Source: ATX-6F1 sp943369485
GTDB lineage: Bacteria > Cyanobacteriota > Cyanobacteriia > PCC-6307 > Cyanobiaceae
Direction: 5' to 3'
Assembly (NCBI GenBank): GCA_943369485.1
Contig: CALRNH020000004.1
Span: 62,001 to 126,000, forward strand
Length of the DNA: 64,000 nucleotides
Positions within the stretch are counted from its first letter, which is position 1; each line of letters starts with the position of its first letter. The translations under genes were made by a program, and so were the position numbers. Below the pieces are notes generated by a model. That model was not told the origin of the DNA and made no database searches. It saw only the letters and a program-made list of their open reading frames with translations. Positions 1 to 8,020 of this stretch are shown one piece after another.

Positions 1-1359
1 CAAGGGCCCGGGGGGTGGCAGGTGGTGAAGGATCGGGGCGATGTCGCCGGGGTTGAAGTGCTCGCCCTCGTCGTTCCAGTCCAGACCGACCACCACCACA
101 GCGGCCTCGCACCCCGCCGCCAGGGCAGCGGCACGGCGCTGGTCTGAGCCGTCGTCGTCATGGATGGCCGTGGCCGGATCAGTGGCTATGGCCTGTAGGG
201 CCGTGCGCAGACCCTCCAGCGGTGTCACCACCGAAGCGGGCCGGGTGTCGGAGGAGCCGTGATCGCCCAGGTTGGGCACGGCCGCCAGCCGGCCCAGCAC
301 CGCCAGGGAGCGCAGGCCGGTGAACGGCAACGCCGCGCTTTCGTTTCTGAGCAGCACGATCGCTTTGCTGGCCGCCTCCCGCGCCAGGGCCCGGTGGGCG
401 GCGCAGCCCCGCAGTGAGGGCGGGTATCTGCCTTCGGGAACAGCCCGCTGGGCGCGCAGTTGTCGCAGGACCGCATCGTCGATCCGGCTGATCGGCACTG
501 TTCCCTGGACCACCGCCTCCTCCAGGCTGGCGGCCAGCACCATCTTGAAGGGCATCTCCAGGTCCAGGCCGGCCATCACGGCCCCGGGCCCATCCCGCAG
601 GCCGAAGATGAAATCGGTGAGCACGAAGCCCCTGAATCCCCAGCGCTGCTTGAGGATCGCGGTGAGCAGCTCCGGGTGCTGGCCGCACCACTGGCCGTTG
701 ACGCTGTTGTAGGCGCTCATCACCGCCATCGCACCAGCCTCGATGCAGGCGCGGAACTGGGGGAGGTAGAGCTCATGCAGCACCCGCGCGCTGGCGCTCA
801 CGTCGACGCGGAAGCGGGCGCTGTCGATCGAGTTGAGGGCGAAGTGCTTGACGCAGGCGATGGCGTGGCGCTGCACGCCGCGGCTCAGGGCCGCCCCCAT
901 GACGCCCACGTGCATCGGATCTTCGCCGTAGGTCTCCTGGGCCCGGCCCCAGCCGGGGTGGCGCAGCAGGTTGACGCACACCCCCCCGAACAGGTTGGCC
1001 CCGAAGCTGCGGGCCTCGCGGCCCATGGCCTCCCCGATGCGTTCCTCCAGCTCGGGATCCCAGCTGGCGCCGCGGTTGAGGCTGGCCGGGAAGGTGGTGG
1101 CTCCGCCTTCGAGGATCACCCCGCGTGGTCCGTCGACGAAGTGCAATCCGCCGATGCCAAGACGCGGCACCACCCCGGCGGGCCAGCTCTGGCGGTGCCC
1201 CGCATCGCGGCGGATGATCGCGTCCATCCCCCGCCAGAAGGAGGTGGCGCCATCGAGCATGGCGAGTTTCTCGCTGAGGCTGAGCTGCTCCAGCAGGCCG
1301 AGTGCTTCAGCCTCGATGGAGGCCTGCTGAGCCCCGGATGTGATGGTGGTTGTGCGCAC
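1..1359 (-). CDS. Glycoside hydrolase family 3 beta-glucosidase, C-terminus cut by the window edge
   Basis: Family 3 enzymes hydrolyse beta-linked gluco-oligosaccharides from the non-reducing end. The open frame runs without a stop from a GTG at 1359 to base 1 (453 codons). Seen: DGPRG near residue 80, HPGWGRAQETYGEDP, KHFALNS, and VLTDF, whose Asp (about residue 249) sits where family members carry the catalytic nucleophile (usually SDW, here TDF). IVLLRNE and GDHGSSDTRP mark the start of the second (alpha/beta sandwich) domain. An in-frame TGA lies two codons before the GTG, so this is the first canonical start; no good ribosome site is seen. No signal peptide is visible, so the enzyme is probably cytoplasmic. 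It may act with the GH9 cellulase at 11-13.5 kb (inference). Confidence 0.88.
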   Translation of the reverse strand, partial: MRTTTITSGAQQASIEAEALGLLEQLSLSEKLAMLDGATSFWRGMDAIIRRDAGHRQSWPAGVVPRLGIGGLHFVDGPRGVILEGGATTFPASLNRGASWDPELEERIGEAMGREARSFGANLFGGVCVNLLRHPGWGRAQETYGEDPMHVGVMGAALSRGVQRHAIACVKHFALNSIDSARFRVDVSASARVLHELYLPQFRACIEAGAMAVMSAYNSVNGQWCGQHPELLTAILKQRWGFRGFVLTDFIFGLRDGPGAVMAGLDLEMPFKMVLAASLEEAVVQGTVPISRIDDAVLRQLRAQRAVPEGRYPPSLRGCAAHRALAREAASKAIVLLRNESAALPFTGLRSLAVLGRLAAVPNLGDHGSSDTRPASVVTPLEGLRTALQAIATDPATAIHDDDGSDQRRAAALAAGCEAAVVVVGLDWNDEGEHFNPGDIAPILHHLPPPGPL

Positions 1360-1834
1360 GCTTCAGCGTAGAAAGCCAGGTGGTGTGCGGAGGGGACTGG
1401 CCGTTGGCTGTCCACCTGCCCGTGTGGGATCTCCGCCATGAGGTGGCTCCCATCGCTGGTCGAAGTCCGCTGGCCGACGTCCGCTGGGCGCAGATCGGCC
1501 AGGGGCACGGGAACGCGGACGCCTTGGCGGGCGGGGTCTGCGCCTCGCAGCCAGCGCGATGTCGGCCGTTGAGCGCCGGTTGGTGGATCGCGGCTTGCCT
1601 TCTCTCTGCACCAGCTTCCAAGTCACGTTGATCGGGCCCTTGGGCAGCGCGGCGACCTTGCGGTCCTGAGAGTCCATCGCCTGAGCTGCGAGTTCGTCCC
1701 TGTGGCCGGTCGGCTCAAGCGGCGCCAAGGCAAGCCAGCCCACCGGCCGAGCTGAGGAAGCCCAAGGGCACCACGGGGAACCCCAAGGATCGCGGCGCTG
1801 GAGCAGCAGCTGTTCCCGCTCGCCCAGCGTTGGA
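1360..1834. other. 475-base stretch with no supportable gene
   Basis: Open frames exist on both strands but switch frame, are Arg/Pro-rich and match no family I recognise. The stretch may hold worn gene remnants upstream of the GH3 gene. I see no tRNA, clear promoter or terminator. Confidence 0.5.
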
Positions 1835-2233
1835 TCAGTTGTCAGGAGGCGTGCCCCCCCAGAAACTGGAATCGGGTTCACCTGAGGTGAGCCAGCGATC
1901 GATCTGCTTGCTGCGATCGCCCCAGAGCGCAACGGACAGCTCGGTCAGCTCCTCGGCTCGCTCGAGGCCTGGCCACCAGGCCAGCGCCATCACCGTGCCG
2001 CCCTCGTCGTCGTCGAGCTCCAGGGTCTGCAGAAGGCCACTGTCTCGATCGAAGCTGACGCTCATGCTTCCTTTCTCCCGGCCGATGATCAGCACCGAGG
2101 TCGGATCGTCTTCGGCTTCAAAGATGGTCCAGCAACCGCGGCCAAAGTCACGGCCTTCACCGGGAGCGACATCCACCCGCTGGCCGCCACGGCACACCAG
2201 CAGCGAGGTCAGTTCCCCAATCGTGCGCTCCAT
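1835..2233 (-). CDS. Small conserved-type hypothetical protein (132 aa)
   Basis: I do not recognise this family. The ATG at 2233 is preceded by a strong AGGAGG ribosome site, the best evidence that it is real. The protein is soluble, acidic and Trp-rich, with CWTIFEAEDDPTS and LELDDDEGG segments, and ends in TPPDN. It has no membrane segment or signal peptide. It is divergent from the Hli gene at 2351 and transcribed towards the GH3 gene. Composition matches the surrounding GC-rich chromosome. Confidence 0.6.
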   Translation of the reverse strand: MERTIGELTSLLVCRGGQRVDVAPGEGRDFGRGCWTIFEAEDDPTSVLIIGREKGSMSVSFDRDSGLLQTLELDDDEGGTVMALAWWPGLERAEELTELSVALWGDRSKQIDRWLTSGEPDSSFWGGTPPDN

Positions 2234-2350
2234 CGGTTCTCCTCCTGTTCGCGCTCAGCCAGCTCACGGAGCAGACCCAACTCTGCCGAGTTGCAGGGCG
2301 CAGGGGAGGACGCGAGGCCCATAGGCTCGGGGCCGCTGCGATCACAACCC

Positions 2351-2572
2351 TTGGCCAATGATTCGTTCCGCTATGAGCCGCTGGAGCGCTTCGGAGAGGG
2401 CCTCACAACCCGCAGGCCCTGGAACACCATGGCGCTGGCGGGGGTGGAGCGGCTCAATGGGCGCGTCGCCATGCTCGGCTTTGTGGCCGCCCTGGTGGGC
2501 GAGTTGATCACCGGCCAGGGGCCGGTCGGCCAGCTCGCGGCGCTGCTGCGCTGGTACCTGGAACTGGGCTGA
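2351..2572 (+). CDS. High-light-inducible protein (Hli/SCP, single-helix chlorophyll-binding protein)
   Basis: Hli proteins are one-helix relatives of plant light-harvesting proteins that bind chlorophyll and carotenoid in the thylakoid and protect photosystem II assembly under stress. The chlorophyll-binding signature ERLNGRVAMLGF is followed by one hydrophobic helix and an LITGQG turn, as in cyanobacterial Hli proteins. The start is uncertain: TTG at 2351 (73 aa) keeps the usual RFGEGLTTR-like lead-in, TTG at 2291 adds 20 residues, and ATG at 2429 would leave only 47 aa. None has a convincing ribosome site. Confidence 0.85.
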   Translation: MANDSFRYEPLERFGEGLTTRRPWNTMALAGVERLNGRVAMLGFVAALVGELITGQGPVGQLAALLRWYLELG

Positions 2573-2869
2573 GCTGTGGCCGCCGACCATGGGGTCCAGC
2601 CATGCTGCTGCCTCCGTGGGCCTGGTGGTGGGATGGGCCATGACCACGGAGGCCGCCAACCACAGCTGCGTGCTTGCCTCCACCCCATGGGATGCCCTCC
2701 TCTCGCGGCGGCGGCGACGGGATGTCGATCAGAGCTGAGCGGTCATGGCCACCAGCACCGATCACCGCCAGCTGATCGGCGGGCGATCCAGTCATCAGGT
2801 CCCCCCGGCAGGCGAGCCTGATCAGGATGCCCGATCGCATTGGGCTTCCTCACAGGCTCCATCAACTCC
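2573..2869. other. 297-base gap between Hli and AI-2E family genes
   Basis: No gene, RNA or clear terminator is recognised. Open frames here lack family resemblance. Confidence 0.4.
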
Positions 2870-3961
2870 CTAGGGCCCCGCCAACGCGACCCCATCGGTG
2901 CCTTCCTCAATGACCGGGTAGAGCCGTGCGTGCTGAACCACCAGGTAGGTCTTGATGATCACGGCGATCGGCACCGCCACCAGCACCCCCAGCAGTCCAC
3001 CGATCCTGGCGCCAGTGAGGATCGAGAGCAGCACCCAGACCGGGTTGAGGCCGGTGACGTGGCCAAGCAGACGGGGGGCGACCACGTTTTCGAGCAGTTG
3101 CTGGACGATGAACGCCGCCAGCAGCACCTTGAGCCCCAGAGCCGCGTTCTGGATGGTGATCAGCACGGTCACCAGGGCAATGCCCAAGGTTCCCCCCAGG
3201 GGCACCAGCGCCATCGTGCCGATCGTGAGCCCGAACAAGTAGCCGAAGGGCACACCGATCAGGGTAAAGACCAGGATCAGCGCCGCTGACAGGCAGGCCG
3301 AGAGGATCAGCTGGCCCAGGAAGAAGTTGTGGAAGCTCTGGCGCAGGGCCTGGGAAAAGGGTGCGCGCAGATCGGCGGGCAGCCAGCCGATCAGCCCCGC
3401 CCAGACCCTGTCGCCGTACTGGAGGAAGTAGAAGGTCATCACCACCGTGAGAAGCAGATCCAGCAGGTGGCCGGCCGTGAGTACGGCGAACTCCAGCACC
3501 GGCTTGGAGAGCTGCTCCAGGTCGGCCTTGAGGCGCTCACCCAACTGCAGCTCCAGCACATCAAGGTTGAGGGGGAGGTTTGAGCGCTTGAGCTGCTCGT
3601 TGAGGGCCCCCAGCTGTTGCTGGCCCGATTCGATCCACAGATGAAGATGTTGGAACAGCTGATGGGCCTGCAGCAGCGCCATCGGAATCAGAAGGATCCC
3701 CAGGCCGATCACCAGCACCAGGGCCAGCAGGAACACCAGCACCCGTGCCCGTCCGCGCCGGGCGCCGCGCCTCACCAGCCACTCCACCGGGTAATTGAGC
3801 AGAAAGGCGCCCAGGGCGGCGCCGATCACGACCGTGACCAGGGAGTTGAAGTAGTGGAAGATCGCGTGCAGCGCCCAGGCGTTGACCACGATCAAGGGTG
3901 TGATCGCGGCCAGGAACAGGAACCGTCCTGCCGGGGAGAGGCGTTGCCAGCTGAAGGTCAT
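2870..3961 (-). CDS. AI-2E family transporter (PerM/YdiK type membrane protein)
   Basis: The 363-aa polytopic protein has about eight hydrophobic segments and the family's C-terminal block: a long GxxxG-rich region, NVVAPRLLG, then LNPVWVLLSIL and GLLGVLVAVPIA. Family members export small solutes; some have been linked to autoinducer-2 or sodium/proton exchange, and the substrate here is unknown. A Leu-rich amphipathic stretch around residues 95-150 is the usual non-membrane loop. I chose the ATG at 3961 (TFSWQRLSP) because the in-frame extension to 4030 is low-complexity and unlike the family. It is monocistronic and divergent from the MarC gene. Confidence 0.85.
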   Translation of the reverse strand: MTFSWQRLSPAGRFLFLAAITPLIVVNAWALHAIFHYFNSLVTVVIGAALGAFLLNYPVEWLVRRGARRGRARVLVFLLALVLVIGLGILLIPMALLQAHQLFQHLHLWIESGQQQLGALNEQLKRSNLPLNLDVLELQLGERLKADLEQLSKPVLEFAVLTAGHLLDLLLTVVMTFYFLQYGDRVWAGLIGWLPADLRAPFSQALRQSFHNFFLGQLILSACLSAALILVFTLIGVPFGYLFGLTIGTMALVPLGGTLGIALVTVLITIQNAALGLKVLLAAFIVQQLLENVVAPRLLGHVTGLNPVWVLLSILTGARIGGLLGVLVAVPIAVIIKTYLVVQHARLYPVIEEGTDGVALAGP

Positions 3962-4177
3962 CCGGGGGGGCTGGGGATGGGCTGTTGCGGATCGAGAAGC
4001 ACAGATCGCGCAAGACAGATCGCGTAGCAACGCGAAAGCTCAATCTGATGACACTTCGGGCCGTGATTTCATCAGGGACGGCAAGTGTTCATCGTTTTGG
4101 GTTCTTGATCCTTCGCTCCATGGGTCTCTAAGCAGTGGGCCTACGGTGAGCCTCGCCGTTCCGTTGGGGGGGCCGCC

Positions 4178-4771
4178 GTGTCGTTGATCAACACCGCCGT
4201 CGGGCTGCTGGCGATCAGTTCGCCGATCGGCGTGCTGCCGGTGGTGGCGAAGGCCGCCGGCAACGACCCGAACCGGGTGCGGCGCATCAGCCGCCTGGCG
4301 GTGCTCACGTTTCTGCTCACGCTGCTGGCCGCCTGCTGGTGGGGCCAGGCGCTGCTGGATTTGTTCGCGATCACCCTCGATTCCTTCCGGGTGGCCGGCG
4401 GCCTGATCCTGTTGCCGATCGGCCTGCGGCTGATCGAGGGCCAGGAGGTGAGCAGCTCCGAGCTCGATCTCGATGAGGGCCTGCTGGGGGTGGTGCCGAT
4501 CGGACTGCCCCTGCTGGCCGGACCGGGGGCGATTTCGCTGGTGGTCTCGGACGCCCCGCCCCGGTGGCAGGGGAGGCTGGCGTTGAGCGCGATCATCGCT
4601 CTGCTGGCGCTGGGCATCTACCTGGTCCTGCTGGTGTCGATGCCGCTGCGCCGGGCCCTTGGGGAACTGCAGGAAAAGGTGATCAGCCGGCTGATGGGCC
4701 TGCTTCTCACGGCCATCGCCGTGCAGATGCTGGTGGGGGGCCTGAAGGGCTCGTTTCCAGTGTTGGGCTGA
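4178..4771 (+). CDS. MarC family integral membrane protein
   Basis: The 197-aa protein has six hydrophobic segments. The family landmarks SSPIGVLPVV near the N-terminus, FRVAGGLILLPIGLRL in the middle and GLPLLAGPGAIS are all visible. MarC proteins sit in the cytoplasmic membrane; their transport role is unsettled and the old link to antibiotic resistance did not hold up. GTG at 4178 is used as start because the first membrane helix begins at once. It stands alone between two divergently and convergently placed genes. Confidence 0.85.
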   Translation: MSLINTAVGLLAISSPIGVLPVVAKAAGNDPNRVRRISRLAVLTFLLTLLAACWWGQALLDLFAITLDSFRVAGGLILLPIGLRLIEGQEVSSSELDLDEGLLGVVPIGLPLLAGPGAISLVVSDAPPRWQGRLALSAIIALLALGIYLVLLVSMPLRRALGELQEKVISRLMGLLLTAIAVQMLVGGLKGSFPVLG

Positions 4772-4805
4772 GGGGCCCGCTGGGCCAGAGCGGCGCGCCC
4801 TGGCC

Positions 4806-5504
4806 TCAGGCGATCAGCAGCGCACCCAGCAGCAGCAGCAGCGCCGGCAGCGCCTGCACCTGCAAGGCGTTCAGGGGCAGCCCCAGGGGCAGGCCGGGGT
4901 GGAGAAGACCCAGCAGCAGGGCCCCCAGCGCGAGGCCCACAGTCAGCAGCACAAAGCTCCAGCCCACGGCCGCCAGGAAACGGCCGTTGCGGCGTTGGAG
5001 GTTGATCACGGTCACGCCCGTGGCCATGGCCAGCAGCAGTTCGGGTGAGGCGCCGGGGGCAAGCATGACCAAGGTCAGCAGCACCCCGTCGGCGGCCAGG
5101 GGGAACCAGCGCTCCCGCCCTTCGGCCAGTTGAAGTTGGGGCAGGCTGAAACGCGGAGCCTGCAGCCGCCCGACCGGGAGCCGCGGCAGGGAGGGGAAGG
5201 TGGGAAGCGCTGGCCGGCTGGGGGCTGTGGCGGTGGGTCTGGCCGTTTCCCGCTCCCGCTGGGAAGCGTTGAGGGCGGCACTGCTGACCTTGCCCTGCTG
5301 ACGCTCCTTGAGCCGGTCCATCAACACGCTGTCGTAGGCGGCCTCGATCAGCGCCCGGGCCTGGGGGTCGTTGCCCAGGTCCTTGAGCCGGGCCAGCTTG
5401 GCGGCTTGCACCTCGTCAAAGCTGGCATCGGCGGTGACACCGAGGCGTTCGTAGGGCCCCGGGGCGGCGGCGTCACTAAAGGGCTGGTCAGAGGCCTGGT
5501 TCAT
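4806..5504 (-). CDS. CPP1-like family protein (J-like domain plus membrane segments)
   Basis: Homologues in plants (CPP1) act as chaperone-like partners of protochlorophyllide oxidoreductase; cyanobacterial members are less studied. The 232-aa protein opens with a J-domain-like block (PYERLGVTADASFDEVQAAK) that lacks the HPD motif, then a basic Pro-rich linker around residues 85-125. Three or four hydrophobic helices follow, ending in a very Leu-rich tail. ATG at 5504 fits the family N-terminus. The distance to acsF in this window means any shared tetrapyrrole role is family knowledge, not context. Confidence 0.8.
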   Translation of the reverse strand: MNQASDQPFSDAAAPGPYERLGVTADASFDEVQAAKLARLKDLGNDPQARALIEAAYDSVLMDRLKERQQGKVSSAALNASQRERETARPTATAPSRPALPTFPSLPRLPVGRLQAPRFSLPQLQLAEGRERWFPLAADGVLLTLVMLAPGASPELLLAMATGVTVINLQRRNGRFLAAVGWSFVLLTVGLALGALLLGLLHPGLPLGLPLNALQVQALPALLLLLGALLIA

Positions 5505-5555
5505 GGGTCCCGGCGCGGGACGCGCTGTGCTGGCCTGAGCGTATCGAGGCTGCGG

Positions 5556-5780
5556 TCAAAACAGGGGTTCACTGCAGCGATAGCCCCCTTCCTGTTGCAA
5601 CTGGAGGCTCTGGGCTTCAGCTTCGGCCCGCTGCACCCACTGACGATGCTTGAGCAGGGGCATCTGGGGTGGCAGGTGGCTCCCTTCACGTACCTCAACC
5701 CGTTCCTGGGTTGGGAGGAAGCGCACGTAGTCGCAACCGCCATCGCGGCGGGGGCGAACCAGCCAGAGGGGTTCGGCCAT
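5556..5780 (-). CDS. DUF1651-like small protein (74 aa)
   Basis: The protein resembles the DUF1651 family typical of marine and freshwater picocyanobacteria: an N-terminal PLWLVRPRRDG, a central FLPTQERVEV and the diagnostic PPLLK-type motif (MPLLKHRQWVQRAEA). Function is unknown. I chose ATG at 5780 (AEPLWLV), preceded by AAAGG at suitable distance, rather than the upstream in-frame start at 5801. Confidence 0.65.
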   Translation of the reverse strand: MAEPLWLVRPRRDGGCDYVRFLPTQERVEVREGSHLPPQMPLLKHRQWVQRAEAEAQSLQLQQEGGYRCSEPLF

Positions 5781-5887
5781 GAATGTGACCTTTCGTTGCA
5801 AAGAGTCTGGCGGATCCGTGGACCCGTCGTGGGCAGCTCAGAGGACGGCTGCGACGCCGGCCTGGACCTGGCTGGATCAAGGCGGCC

Positions 5888-7543
5888 CTACAGCGCGATC
5901 GGCTCCACCCCGCTCACCACTGGTGCCACGGCCGAGAGCTCGAGCTTGGGATGATCCTCGGCCAGCTGGTGCAGGTTCCAGTCGTTCTTGAATAGCAGCA
6001 CCGGCCGGTCCCAGGCGTCGCGCACGGTCTTGCAGTTGAACAAACGCCCGACCGCCTCCAGGGACTCCCAGCCCCCCACCACCCAGCGGGCCACGGAGAA
6101 CCCAAGGGGCTCCAGGCGGGTGGGCACGCCGTATTCGTTCTCCAGGCGGTACTGCACCACTTCCAACTGCAGCTGGCCCACGGCCGCAAGGATCGGATCC
6201 CGTTTGCTGGCGTCGGTGTCATAGAGCACTTGAACGGCCCCCTCCTCGCGCAGCTCGTTCACCCCCTTGCGGAAACTCTTGAACGCCGAGGGGTTGGGAT
6301 TGCGCAGCCAGGCGAAGATCTCCGGGCTGAAGCAGGGGATGCCCTCGTATTCCACTTTTCGCCCCACGTACAGCGTGTCGCCGATGGCGAACATGCCGGG
6401 ATTGTTGAGGCCGATCACATCGCCCGGGTAGGCGTCCTCCACCACCTCGCGGTCGGCCCCGAACAGCTTCTGAGGCCGCGAGAGCCGGATCGTCTTACCC
6501 GTGCGCGCGTGGCGCACGCTCATGTCCTTTTCGAACCTGCCGCTGCACACGCGCACGAAGGCGATGCGGTCGCGATGACGGGGATCCATGTTGGCCTGGA
6601 GCTTGAACACAAAGCCGCTGAACTCCTCGCGCAGGGGATCCACCGGGCCATCGCTGCCGCTGCGGGCCACCGGGCGCTGGGCCAGCTCCAGGAAGGCATC
6701 GAGGAAGGGACGCACACCGAAGTTGGTCATCGCTGAACCGAAGAACACCGGGCTCAGTTCGCCCGCGTGCACCTGAACCAGATCCAGCTCGGCGCCGGCC
6801 CCATCCAGCAGCTCCAGCTCTTCGAGGGCCTGATCCAGCAGCTCCGGCTCCACGGCGCCCGTGGCGCGGGCCTGCTCCACCGAAAGGCGCCGCTCGGAGG
6901 CCTGCTTGCCCCGCTCAGCCCGCTCGAACAGGATCACGTCCTGACTGCGACGGTCGATCACGCCGCGGAAGCGGTCACCGCTGCCGATCGGCCAGTTCAC
7001 CGGCCAGCAGGTGAGGCCCAGCTCGCTCTCGATCTCATCGATCAGCTCCAGGGGCTCACGCCCTGGCCGGTCCATCTTGTTGATGAAGGTGAAGATCGGC
7101 ACCCGCCGCAGTCGGCAGACCTCAAAAAGTTTGCGGGTCTGGGGCTCAAGCCCCTTGGCGGCGTCCTCGAGCATCACCGCGTTGTCGGCGGCCGCCAGGG
7201 TGCGGTAGGTGTCCTCGGAAAAGTCCTGGTGGCCAGGGGTGTCGAGCAGGTTGACGGTGTTGCCGGCGTAGTCGAACTGCAACACCGTGGAGGTGATCGA
7301 GATGCCGCGTTGCTTCTCCAGTTCCATCCAGTCGGAGGTGACCTTGCGCTGTTCGCCTTTGGCCTTGACCGCGCCGGCCTGCTGGATGGCGCCCCCGTAG
7401 AGCAGCAGTTTCTCGGTGAGAGTGGTCTTGCCCGCGTCGGGGTGGGAAATGATCGCGAAATTGCGCCGCCGGGCCACCGCTTCGGCCAGGGACAAGGCGC
7501 TGCCTTGGGGCGATGGGGCTGAGGTGCTGGAGCTGGTGGTCAT
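5888..7543 (-). CDS. prfC: Peptide chain release factor 3
   Basis: RF3 is the GTPase that removes RF1/RF2 from the ribosome after peptide release. At 551 aa it is slightly longer than the usual ~530 because of a Ser/Thr-rich N-terminal leader. Visible GTPase motifs: SHPDAGKTT (P-loop), the GISITS switch I, DTPGHQDFSEDTYR (G3) and NKMDR (G4). The C-terminal half carries the RF3-specific region with FKLQANMDPRHRDRIAF and LQLEVVQYRLENEYGV. It is followed closely on the same strand by the small CDS at 5556. Start ATG at 7543 is supported by a full G-domain. Confidence 0.96.
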   Translation of the reverse strand: MTTSSSTSAPSPQGSALSLAEAVARRRNFAIISHPDAGKTTLTEKLLLYGGAIQQAGAVKAKGEQRKVTSDWMELEKQRGISITSTVLQFDYAGNTVNLLDTPGHQDFSEDTYRTLAAADNAVMLEDAAKGLEPQTRKLFEVCRLRRVPIFTFINKMDRPGREPLELIDEIESELGLTCWPVNWPIGSGDRFRGVIDRRSQDVILFERAERGKQASERRLSVEQARATGAVEPELLDQALEELELLDGAGAELDLVQVHAGELSPVFFGSAMTNFGVRPFLDAFLELAQRPVARSGSDGPVDPLREEFSGFVFKLQANMDPRHRDRIAFVRVCSGRFEKDMSVRHARTGKTIRLSRPQKLFGADREVVEDAYPGDVIGLNNPGMFAIGDTLYVGRKVEYEGIPCFSPEIFAWLRNPNPSAFKSFRKGVNELREEGAVQVLYDTDASKRDPILAAVGQLQLEVVQYRLENEYGVPTRLEPLGFSVARWVVGGWESLEAVGRLFNCKTVRDAWDRPVLLFKNDWNLHQLAEDHPKLELSAVAPVVSGVEPIAL

Positions 7544-7571
7544 CGCCCCAGCCTGCCAGCCACCGGTTCCC

Positions 7572-7949
7572 TCAATCGCTCTGGTTGGCCACCAGCAGCA
7601 GCCCGCCGATGATCGCCACGTTCTTGAGCAGCTGGATCCGCTGCTGCAGATCGCCCACCTCGCTGTGGAAGATCAAGGTGGTGGGGATCAGGAACACCAG
7701 CAGCAGCACCGCCCCGAGCCGCCGTTTCCAGCCGCTGATCAAAAGCGCCGAACCCACGGCCAGCAACAGCACCGCCGCCCCCAGCAGCAGGGAGGGGAAC
7801 GGCAACCCCTTGGCGGCGATCCTGGCGGCGACGGCCTCGAAACCGGTGAGCTTGCCCAGCAGGGCATGGAGGAAGACCAGGCCCAGCAGCACCCGGGCCA
7901 TGCCATCGATCAGGGGGTTGCTGGAGGCGAGGCTGGCGGATCGCGTCAT
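7572..7949 (-). CDS. DoxX family membrane protein
   Basis: The 125-aa protein has four hydrophobic helices and the DoxX-type opening GMARVLLGLVFLHALLGKLTGF, then AARIAAKGLPFP. The C-terminal HSEVGDLQQRIQLLKNVAIIGGLLL also fits the family. DoxX-like proteins are membrane partners of thiol or quinone redox systems in some bacteria; no substrate can be inferred here. I chose ATG at 7949 (TRSASL) over the in-frame start at 7982, which only adds a low-complexity leader. Its stop is 29 bases upstream of prfC on the same strand, so the two may be co-transcribed. Confidence 0.8.
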   Translation of the reverse strand: MTRSASLASSNPLIDGMARVLLGLVFLHALLGKLTGFEAVAARIAAKGLPFPSLLLGAAVLLLAVGSALLISGWKRRLGAVLLLVFLIPTTLIFHSEVGDLQQRIQLLKNVAIIGGLLLVANQSD

Positions 7950-8020
7950 GGTACCCGGGGTCGCCGTCGGGTTGGCGTACAAACCTGGGCAGGCCGGCGC
8001 GGGCTGTCAAGCGGCCCGGG